NCBI GenBank assembly: GCA_001899305.1
Contig: MKWL01000002.1
Coordinates: forward strand, 186,001-250,000
Length of the DNA: 64,000 bases
Source: Thiobacillus sp. 0-1251
GTDB taxonomy: Bacteria; Pseudomonadota; Gammaproteobacteria; Burkholderiales; Thiobacillaceae
Reading direction: 5' to 3'
Positions within the stretch are counted from its first letter, which is position 1. Each line of letters starts with the position of its first letter. Positions 56,768 to 64,000 of this stretch are shown piece after piece. The position numbers were made by a program, and so were the translations under genes. The notes below the pieces were generated by a model. It was not told the origin of the DNA and made no database searches. It saw nothing but the letters and a program-made list of their open reading frames with translations.

Positions 56768-57925
56768 TCAATCCGCGCTCACGGTACGAAAACCGGCGAA
56801 AGGATCGCGCCGGTCCGGCAGATAGAAATTGCGGAAACCAGCGTATGTCAGCGACCTATCGGTCACCGGTCCGCCGCCGCGCAATTCCCCGTGCGTGTGG
56901 AACCAGGGTTGCGAATAGTCGCGATATGGATCCGGCACGAAGCCCGGATACGGCACGAACGGGTCGCGCAGCCACTCCCACGCCTTGCCCCATTGAAATT
57001 CCGGTCGCGTCGTTGCACACAGCCACTGTGCTGCCACGGGCAGCCGCCGGCCCTGCCATGCGGCAAACGCCTCGGCCTCGTAACGGTTCACGTGCAGCAT
57101 CAGTACCGCTTCGCCGGGTGGCTGCCAGCGGTCGAAGCGGCGCACCTGCCAGTCACCCGCGTCCCGTCTCCAGTACACAGGATGGCTGGCTTCGCTGGCC
57201 GTGCGCCAGGCCCAGCCGGCTTCCGACCACACCGACTTGCGCTGGTAGCCGCCCGCATCGACAAATTCGGCAAAGGCCGTTTCCGACACCGGGCTCGCGT
57301 CGATGTCGAATGCGGAAATCGGCACTGTGTGGCGCCATTTTTCATTGTCGAAGATGAAACCCGCATCGGGTCCGCTGCCGAGTTCCACCTCCCCACCAGG
57401 AAGCGTCAGGCGCTGTGCAAACTGGGGGATTGCGACGTCCACAAGCTCGGGCGGCGCATAGCCGAGGTTCTGGAATGCCATCCACCACGCCTCGATGTGC
57501 ATCAGTTCGTGATAGAGACACAGTTCGGCGAAGTAGGCGATGTCGTTGTCGAATCCGCTGCGCAAGCGGCTTGCCACAGCGGCGGCAACCTCGTCCGCGT
57601 AGTCGTCGACTGCTGCCGGTTGCAGCAAGGGCAGGTCCCAGCGGATGTCGTGTGGCACGCTGGAGGAATCGTAAAGGGCGTCGGCACCCCTCAGCAGGCT
57701 CGGGCCGCAAGTGCCGTCGGGCCGTTCGCGCAGGCACCAGCGCTCCTGGAACCAGACGATATGCCCGTATTCCCACAGCGGCGGATTCAGATGGCCGGCA
57801 CGTGGCCCCAGCCAGCCGTCCGCAGGCAGCGCGTCGATGAACTGGCGCAGCTGCTTGCGCGCCTGCATCAAGCGGTCGATGAGCTGCGCGGCGGAATAGC
57901 CGCTGACGGGTCGGGTTCGGTTCAT
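56768..57925 (-). CDS. senA: SenA/EgtB-like sulfoxide/selenoneine synthase
   Basis: A 385-residue non-haem iron enzyme of the EgtB superfamily: an N-terminal DinB-like domain with the three-His/Glu iron site (His55 in EYGHIVWFQE, YHELMHIEAWW with His139, His143 and Glu145) and a C-terminal FGE-sulfatase domain (PISAFDIDASPVSETAFAEF, NRYEAEAFAAWQGRRLPVAA, LTYAGFRNFYLPD). The stretch ADALYDSSSVPHDIRWDLPL and the divergent selD gene 62 bp away favour selenoneine synthase (SenA), which joins selenium to hercynine, over EgtB. No senB or egtD gene is in the window. The call from EgtB is not certain. Confidence 0.75.
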   Translation of the reverse strand: MNRTRPVSGYSAAQLIDRLMQARKQLRQFIDALPADGWLGPRAGHLNPPLWEYGHIVWFQERWCLRERPDGTCGPSLLRGADALYDSSSVPHDIRWDLPLLQPAAVDDYADEVAAAVASRLRSGFDNDIAYFAELCLYHELMHIEAWWMAFQNLGYAPPELVDVAIPQFAQRLTLPGGEVELGSGPDAGFIFDNEKWRHTVPISAFDIDASPVSETAFAEFVDAGGYQRKSVWSEAGWAWRTASEASHPVYWRRDAGDWQVRRFDRWQPPGEAVLMLHVNRYEAEAFAAWQGRRLPVAAQWLCATTRPEFQWGKAWEWLRDPFVPYPGFVPDPYRDYSQPWFHTHGELRGGGPVTDRSLTYAGFRNFYLPDRRDPFAGFRTVSAD

Positions 57926-57987
57926 GTTATATAACGCACTGTAGCCACTTCATTCTAGGCGCCCACTCTCGAAGGCGAAATCGGACC

Positions 57988-59058
<1,071 letters not shown>

Positions 59059-59207
59059 GGTCATTTGCCCCCGCGGGATATGCGCGGCGAGCTTCGCGGT
59101 CCGCCACCCCTTGGAAACCGGGCGTAGTCACCGGAGCACAGCAACCCTCCCCCGGCAATCGAGCATGCTGGCCGTACCGGCTTCGTCTTCGGCAAGTGAC
59201 TTGCGCG

Positions 59208-60413
59208 CTATCCGGCGGGCGGCCGCATCGCCTCGTCGTAGTGTCCGGGTTTGAACCGTGCCACCAGCAGCGCCACCACCAGCACCGCGCCGAACTGCGC
59301 CAGCCAGCCCGCATGAAAACCGCCGGTGGCCTGATGCAGCCGCGCCATCACCCAGGGCGCCAGCGCGGTCAGCATGAATCCGCCACCCTGCATCAGCGCG
59401 TTGAGCGCACCGGCCCGCAAGGGATGGTGCAGGTGATCCAGCGCCACCACCATAAACAGGGCGAAGCAACCGCCGATCCCCACGCCCAGCACCACGGCCG
59501 CGGTCATGGGCGCCGCGTCTGGCCGCCAGGCCAGGGCGGCAAAGCCTGCGGCCTGGCAGGCCAGCGTAAGCCAGATCCAGGGCCGGCGATCCAGATGGCG
59601 CGCAACCAGCGTCGGGAAAGCGAGCGCCGCCACCGCCTGTGCCACCGACACCACGGCCACGAGCAGGCCGCTGTGCGTCGCGCTCCAACCCTGCTCCTGG
59701 TAGTACGGCGCAAGCCAGGCCACCATCGTAGCGTAGCCACCATTCATCAGGCCGAAGGCCAGCATGAGCAGCCAGGTGCGGCGACGGCGCAGCAGCCAGG
59801 CCGTATCGCTGCCGGTCTGCCGCACAGCCGAAGGCAGCGGCATGACGCCCAGCGTGGTCCAGGCCAGCCACAGCGCCAGCAGCACCGGCCAGACCCATAG
59901 TGCGAGCGCCCCCTGCCAGCTCAGCCCCCATTGCATCGCCAGCGGCGAGAACTGCGCGCCCAGCGCGCCGCCGCTCATCAGCGCAGCCGAGTAGCCCCCC
60001 ATCATGGGCGCCACATGGCGTGGTGTGTGGAACTTGATCAAGCCCGGCAGCATGCCCTGTACCAGTGCCACGCCGACACCGCACAGGGCAGCAGTGGCGA
60101 TCAACACGGCGGACACGCTACCGGCCAGACGGAGTACGCAGCCCAGAGCGATGAACGCCAGCGCCAGCATCATCGCTGGCCGCACGCCCAGACGCTGCTG
60201 CACGGCAGGCGTCAGCCAGGTTCCCGCGCCGATCAGGGCCATGGGCAGCAGCGTGAGCCAGGCCAGCGCTTCCAGACCCATGCCGGTCTGCGCCTGGATG
60301 GCCGGACTCAGCGGCCCGATGGCGGTGAGAAATGGGCGCAGGTTCAGCGTGACCACCACCACCGTGACCAGCCACAGCAGAATGGACGTTCGGGGGCTAT
60401 GCAGCATCGCCAT
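59208..60413 (-). CDS. MFS transporter, CynX/NimT type
   Basis: A 401-residue protein with about twelve hydrophobic segments in the major facilitator pattern, beginning VTLNLRPFLTAIGPLSPAIQ, the N-terminal signature of the CynX/NimT (cyanate or 2-nitroimidazole) subgroup. It lies between selD and selO on the opposite strand, so a role in selenium or oxyanion transport can be proposed but not shown. ATGs at codons 1 and 3 are both possible. Confidence 0.83.
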   Translation of the reverse strand: MAMLHSPRTSILLWLVTVVVVTLNLRPFLTAIGPLSPAIQAQTGMGLEALAWLTLLPMALIGAGTWLTPAVQQRLGVRPAMMLALAFIALGCVLRLAGSVSAVLIATAALCGVGVALVQGMLPGLIKFHTPRHVAPMMGGYSAALMSGGALGAQFSPLAMQWGLSWQGALALWVWPVLLALWLAWTTLGVMPLPSAVRQTGSDTAWLLRRRRTWLLMLAFGLMNGGYATMVAWLAPYYQEQGWSATHSGLLVAVVSVAQAVAALAFPTLVARHLDRRPWIWLTLACQAAGFAALAWRPDAAPMTAAVVLGVGIGGCFALFMVVALDHLHHPLRAGALNALMQGGGFMLTALAPWVMARLHQATGGFHAGWLAQFGAVLVVALLVARFKPGHYDEAMRPPAG

Positions 60414-60735
60414 GAAGCCAGGTGAGCGCGGTGCCGGTGTCCGGCCACACCCGGTGCAATGATGGGGCGGTCAGAGAGAACGAACTGAAAAGGTCGGGCA
60501 TGTACAGTCTCGAACAAAATAATGCCGGTGCGGCCGGCCAGGCTTGCCGTACGCGGCGCGATCCGGCACGGCCTCGACGGCAGCCGCGCGGAGAGGAAAG
60601 CATACTAGCGTACAAGCAGCCAACCCGCATGACATGCCCGGGGCGGTACGTCATGACGTTTTGCGTGTATATCCTCCGGGGTAACCATGCGGGCAACCGG
60701 GTGGCAGGCGCGCGGCAGGCCTTTACAATCGGCAC
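60414..60735. other. Intergenic region between MFS gene and selO
   Basis: About 320 bp separating divergent genes. Open frames here are short and have no coding character. No clear promoter, repeat or RNA structure was identified; presumably it holds the promoters of both genes. Confidence 0.35.
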
Positions 60736-62202
60736 ATGCCTTCCCATCGCGACCTCACCTTCGACAACGGCTTCGCCACCCTGCCCGACACCTTTTATTC
60801 GCGCGTGCAGGCTACGCCCGTGCCCGCCCCCTACCTCGTCTGCCACAGCCCGGACGCGCTCGATCTTCTGGATCTGGACGCCGACGCCATCCGCCATCCC
60901 GAACTGATCGAAACCCTGGCCGGAAACCGCGTGCTGCCGGGCATGGAACCCGTGGCCGCGCTCTACGCCGGGCACCAGTTCGGCCACTACGTGCCACAAC
61001 TCGGCGACGGCCGCGCGATCCTGCTGGGCGAAGTGCGGAATGCGGCGGGCGCAGGCTGGGAGGTACAGCTCAAGGGCGCCGGCCGCACCCCCTATTCGCG
61101 CGGCGGCGACGGCCGCGCGGTGCTCCGATCGAGCATCCGCGAGTTCCTGTGTTCCGAGGCCATGCACGCGCTCGGCATCCCCACCACCCGCGCGCTCGCC
61201 ATTATCGGCAGCGACCGCCCGGTCTACCGCGAGGACGAGGAGACCGCAGCGCTGGTCACGCGCCTGGCGCCGAGCTTCGTACGCTTCGGTTCCTTCGAGG
61301 TGTTCTACTACCGCAACCAGGTCGAGCCGATCAAGCAACTGGCCGACTACGTGATCGAACGCTATTACCCGGACCTGAAGGATCTCGCCGATCCCTACCC
61401 CGAATTCCTGCGCCAGGTGAGCTTGCGCACGGCTGATCTGATGGCGCAATGGCAGGCGGTCGGCTTCTCGCACGGGGTGATGAACACCGACAACATGTCC
61501 ATCCTTGGCTTGACGCTCGACTATGGTCCGTTCGGTTTTCTCGACGCCTTCGAGCCCGGCTACGTCTGCAACCACTCCGACACCGGCGGCCGCTACGCCT
61601 TCGACCAGCAGCCCGACGTCGCGGCGTGGAACATCACCAAGCTGGCACAGGCGCTGGTGCCGCTGATGTCGGTGGAAACCGCATCCGGCGCAATCAGCGA
61701 ATATCCCCAGGCATTCGGCAAGGCCTATCTCGAACGCATGGCCGCCAAATTCGGCCTGCCGCCGGGCGGCGATACTGCTTCTCTCGTGATGGACGCGCTG
61801 CAGCTGCTGGCGCAGAACCGCGTCGACTACACGATCTTCCTGCGCCGCCTGTGCGACTTCGACAGCGCGATCGATGCATCCAATACGCCGCTGCGCGATT
61901 GCTTCATCGACCGTGCGGCTTTTGACGCCTGGGCGTCGCGCTATGCCGCCGCCCTGCGCCAGCAGGGCTCCAGCGACACGGCTCGGCGCCAGGCGATGCG
62001 CGCGGTCAACCCCAAGTACATCCTGCGCAACCACCTGGCCGAGGTCGCCATACGCCGGGCCGCGGACGAACGCGACTACAGCGAGGTCAACCGCCTGCAC
62101 ACGCTGCTGACCCGTCCGTTCGACGAGCAGCCGGAATACGAAGCCTACGCTGCCGAGCCGCCCGATTGGGCGAGGAAGATTGAGGTAAGCTGCTCGTCGT
62201 GA
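60736..62202 (+). CDS. selO: Protein adenylyltransferase SelO (YdiU)
   Basis: A 488-residue pseudokinase-fold enzyme that AMPylates proteins under oxidative stress. Hallmarks: YAGHQFGHYVPQLGDGRAIL, WEVQLKGAGRTPYSRGGDGR, VLRSSIREFLCSEAMHALGI, GVMNTDNMSILGLTLDYGPF. The extreme C-terminus is EVSCSS, so a Cys occupies the position where many homologues have a C-terminal redox Cys or selenocysteine. Its stop overlaps the next start (GTGA), coupling translation to the lipoprotein gene. Confidence 0.95.
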   Translation: MPSHRDLTFDNGFATLPDTFYSRVQATPVPAPYLVCHSPDALDLLDLDADAIRHPELIETLAGNRVLPGMEPVAALYAGHQFGHYVPQLGDGRAILLGEVRNAAGAGWEVQLKGAGRTPYSRGGDGRAVLRSSIREFLCSEAMHALGIPTTRALAIIGSDRPVYREDEETAALVTRLAPSFVRFGSFEVFYYRNQVEPIKQLADYVIERYYPDLKDLADPYPEFLRQVSLRTADLMAQWQAVGFSHGVMNTDNMSILGLTLDYGPFGFLDAFEPGYVCNHSDTGGRYAFDQQPDVAAWNITKLAQALVPLMSVETASGAISEYPQAFGKAYLERMAAKFGLPPGGDTASLVMDALQLLAQNRVDYTIFLRRLCDFDSAIDASNTPLRDCFIDRAAFDAWASRYAAALRQQGSSDTARRQAMRAVNPKYILRNHLAEVAIRRAADERDYSEVNRLHTLLTRPFDEQPEYEAYAAEPPDWARKIEVSCSS

Positions 62203-62921
62203 ACCGACTCGCTGCCCTGTCCGTCCCTCTGTTGGCCGCACTCCTGCTCGGCGCCTGCAGCAGTTCGGCCATCCAGCGCAAGGACGGTAGCAGCAGCGTA
62301 CGCAGTTTCAGTCTGCGCGATCTGGCCAAGAGCGACGTCGACGAGGTCATCGAGATCCATCAGCAGGCTGCCCTGGCCAGCCTCAAGACCCTGACCCTCA
62401 AACTCTACCGCCGCAATCCGGGCGAATGGCGGAAATCCGGATACGCCAGCGCCGACGACGCGACCGAAACCTTGTTCAAGCCCTTGTCCCATTGGCACCT
62501 GTCCCCGCAAAAGGATCTCAACTGGCAGGCCAGCCTGCGCGATGCCTGGCGCGAGGATTACATGGGAGATCGGGTGAAGGCGCTGATGGATGGACTGCTG
62601 GTGATGCACATGGCGGCGTTCGACCATCGCACCGAGTTTTATCTGCTGAGCGACGTCGACGCGCAGAAACTCTACAACGCCGCACGCAACACCGAGGCCG
62701 TGGCCTGGAAATTGGCGACAGCCCGGAACGCGCGCAACGAACCCTTGCTGTTGTCCAACGGTACCGACGGCAACGGCGTGATCAATCTCAGCTTCGAACG
62801 CGAATTCGGCAAACTCATCGGCAACCAGGACACGCTGGCCCGGATCGTGGAGGACAAAAGCAACCGCGCAATCCGCTTCGGCGTCGTCAACCTCACCAGC
62901 ATGGTGTTCCTGCCGGTCTGA
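62199..62921 (+). CDS. Predicted lipoprotein, 240 residues
   Basis: Not recognised beyond features. A GTG start overlaps the selO stop. The signal peptide ends in a lipobox (AALLLGACSS, Cys20), so the protein should be membrane-anchored by a lipid. The rest is soluble and mixed alpha/beta (SLRDLAKSDVDEVIEIHQQA, DGLLVMHMAAFDHRTEFYLL, YNAARNTEAVAWKLATARNA). Coupling to selO suggests a shared stress role. Confidence 0.75.
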   Translation: MNRLAALSVPLLAALLLGACSSSAIQRKDGSSSVRSFSLRDLAKSDVDEVIEIHQQAALASLKTLTLKLYRRNPGEWRKSGYASADDATETLFKPLSHWHLSPQKDLNWQASLRDAWREDYMGDRVKALMDGLLVMHMAAFDHRTEFYLLSDVDAQKLYNAARNTEAVAWKLATARNARNEPLLLSNGTDGNGVINLSFEREFGKLIGNQDTLARIVEDKSNRAIRFGVVNLTSMVFLPV

Positions 62922-62922
62922 C

Positions 62923-63606
62923 ATGGAGACCGATGCCTACGCGTATTGCGCCGTCCTGACGCGCGACCAGTGGGCGTGGGAGTTCCTGCGCCGCAATCCC
63001 GACTACCGGGCCGATTACCACCGCTTCATCACGTTGTGGCACGCGCTCGAAGCCGACTATGGCGCCCCGCCCAATCGCGATTTCCCGCGCTGGAAGCAGG
63101 ACCCGCGCGCCTACGGCCCCCTGCCTGGCGACGCCGACCTCGCCGCCCCCACCGGCGAACTGTGCGTGGTGGAAGACGATCGGGTGCTGCTCGAGTGCTG
63201 GATGGGCGCGAAATGGGGCTTCTACAAATTCCCGCTCGACCCCGAGCGCGTTGCACCCGGCCCGGACGAACTGTCGTGGCGCCCGCCGCCGCAGCCGGAC
63301 GGCGAGGTCGAAGCCCCCTACCGCGTTGATCTGACGTTCGACCTCTCGCTGCCACTGCCGCCGCAACTCGAAGCCGCGAAATTTCGCCTCGTCGGCCGCG
63401 CCGCCGAACTGCGCAGACAGGGCATCCTCGCGCCGAAGACCGTGGCAAATCAGTGCGCACGCTGGGTACGCATGCTGCAGGTGCTGGACGGTGATACGCC
63501 GCCGGAAGGGGATCTTGACGACCTGCTGCGCGAAGCGCAGGCAATGACGCTGAGCGGCTATCTGGATATCCTGCGACTGGCGGATACCGGCGCGAATACA
63601 AAATAA
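62923..63606 (+). CDS. DUF6499 / DUF2285-like protein
   Basis: A 227-residue protein whose N-terminus (TRDQWAWEFLRRNPDYRADY, about 13-32) matches the short transcriptional-regulator-like domain seen at the start of DUF2285 proteins. The rest contains a beta-rich middle (GELCVVEDDRVLLECWMGAK) and a helical C-terminus (LRRQGILAPKTVANQCARWV). DUF2285 members are common on mobile elements, but this copy follows the lipoprotein gene by 1 bp and has normal GC content. Function unknown. Confidence 0.7.
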   Translation: METDAYAYCAVLTRDQWAWEFLRRNPDYRADYHRFITLWHALEADYGAPPNRDFPRWKQDPRAYGPLPGDADLAAPTGELCVVEDDRVLLECWMGAKWGFYKFPLDPERVAPGPDELSWRPPPQPDGEVEAPYRVDLTFDLSLPLPPQLEAAKFRLVGRAAELRRQGILAPKTVANQCARWVRMLQVLDGDTPPEGDLDDLLREAQAMTLSGYLDILRLADTGANTK

Positions 63607-63629
63607 AACCGGGGCGTCATGCCCCGGTT
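63601..63629 (-). terminator. Rho-independent terminator, mainly for sodB
   Basis: A perfect 9-bp stem AACCGGGGC (63607-63615) / GCCCCGGTT (63621-63629) with loop GTCAT. On the minus strand it is followed by TTATTTTG, a U-rich tail, so it ends sodB transcripts; on the plus strand no T-run follows. The stem overlaps the end of the DUF6499 gene's 3' region. Confidence 0.8.
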
Positions 63630-63657
63630 CCGGTTTGCAGCCTACTACGAGGTGGGC

Positions 63658-64000
63658 TTAGGCGAAATTCGCCTCGGCAAATTTCCAGTTCACCAGATTG
63701 CTGAGGAAGGTCTCGACGAACTTGGGACGCAGGTTGCGGTAGTCGATGTAGTAGGCATGCTCCCATACGTCGATGCACAGCAGGGCCTTGTCGCCGGTGG
63801 TCAGCGGGGTGCCGGCGGCGCCCATGTTGACGATGTCGACCGAACCGTCGGCCTTCTTCACCAGCCAGGTCCAGCCGGAACCGAAGTTGCCCACGGCGCT
63901 GGTCTGGAAGGCCTTCTTGAACTCGTCCAGCGAGCCCCACTTCTTGTTGATGGCGTCGGCCAGCGCGCCGGCGGGTGCGCCGCCGCCATTGGGGGTCAGG
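63658..64000 (-). CDS. sodB: Iron superoxide dismutase, C-terminal part (cut by window edge)
   Basis: The C-terminal 113 residues of a Fe/Mn superoxide dismutase, which dismutates superoxide. Visible motifs: INKKWGSLDEFKKAFQTSAV, GNFGSGWTWLVKK and the metal ligands in DVWEHAYYIDYRNLRP (Asp and His). The wording around GNFGSGWTWLV fits the iron type (SodB). The N-terminal metal ligands lie beyond the window. A terminator follows its stop codon. Confidence 0.93.
   Translation of the reverse strand, partial: LTPNGGGAPAGALADAINKKWGSLDEFKKAFQTSAVGNFGSGWTWLVKKADGSVDIVNMGAAGTPLTTGDKALLCIDVWEHAYYIDYRNLRPKFVETFLSNLVNWKFAEANFA

Noticed and set aside
57926-57935. GTTATATAAC palindrome directly upstream of the senA start, considered as a ModE site
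   Set aside because: A ModE box needs two TATAT half-sites about 8 bp apart; this is a single compact 10-bp palindrome, more likely part of a promoter.
60397-62241. 614-codon minus-strand frame opposite selO
   Set aside because: selO is intact on the plus strand; the minus-strand product looks like a shadow frame.

Overview
The window is high-GC proteobacterial chromosome with dense genes, short intergenic gaps and many 4-bp start/stop overlaps. The gene content (PPK1 and Ppx polyphosphate enzymes, b561, TSUP, DUF3943 and ferritin-like proteins, several c-di-GMP enzymes, a selenoneine-synthase-like gene beside selD) suggests a betaproteobacterium, perhaps Thiobacillus-like. That placement is inferred from protein character; no rRNA or tRNA gene is present to test it.

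Layout. 1-5.1 kb: the N-terminal part of fliF, sixA, and a CYTH-CHAD protein divergent from ppk1 across a PhoB-type box. 5.3-8.3 kb: an OmpA-like protein and htpG, the latter behind a sigma-32-type promoter; both end at clear terminators. 8.4-12.9 kb: an accessory stretch of unfamiliar genes, partly AT-rich, in which successive cassettes are separated by palindromic GGGG(T/C)CAG repeats; it also holds a 17-codon rhodanese remnant. This is the most novel part of the window. 12.9-24.9 kb: hypotheticals, a ferritin-like protein, DUF3943, DoxX, an AraC regulator divergent from a methyltransferase / HTH / beta-propeller / DUF899 run, a family-6-like DNA glycosylase and a c-type cytochrome. 25-31.8 kb: a diguanylate cyclase, a LysR/thioesterase divergon, a GST-like protein, cfa and DUF1223. 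31.8-36 kb: a minus-strand operon GyrI-like - CbiB-like - SpmAB fusion - ppx. 36-42.5 kb: two large c-di-GMP signalling proteins around a metallo-beta-lactamase-fold protein. 42.5-45.4 kb: TSUP - DUF190 - crcB, a broken dinB gene, DUF302 and a ModE-type DNA-binding protein. 45.4-49.5 kb: a sigma-54 two-component system divergent from a sigma-54 promoter that should drive a small peptide and a DUF599 membrane protein. 49.6-53.1 kb: rlhA, yceI and cytochrome b561. 53.3-56.8 kb: molybdenum-cofactor genes (mobB-moeA-moaD-moaE divergent from moaA) across a ModE-like box. 56.8-63.6 kb: selenium-linked genes senA and selD, an MFS transporter, selO and two small genes. The right edge cuts sodB.

Themes. 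Regulatory DNA is unusually legible here: PhoB, sigma-32, sigma-54 with upstream sites, ModE-like and LysR-like sites can each be tied to a neighbouring gene. Polyphosphate metabolism appears twice (ppk1 with CYTH-CHAD, and ppx). All three GGDEF proteins keep both the active-site motif and the RxxD inhibitory site. Functions are assigned by recognising family motifs by eye; no database search was run.
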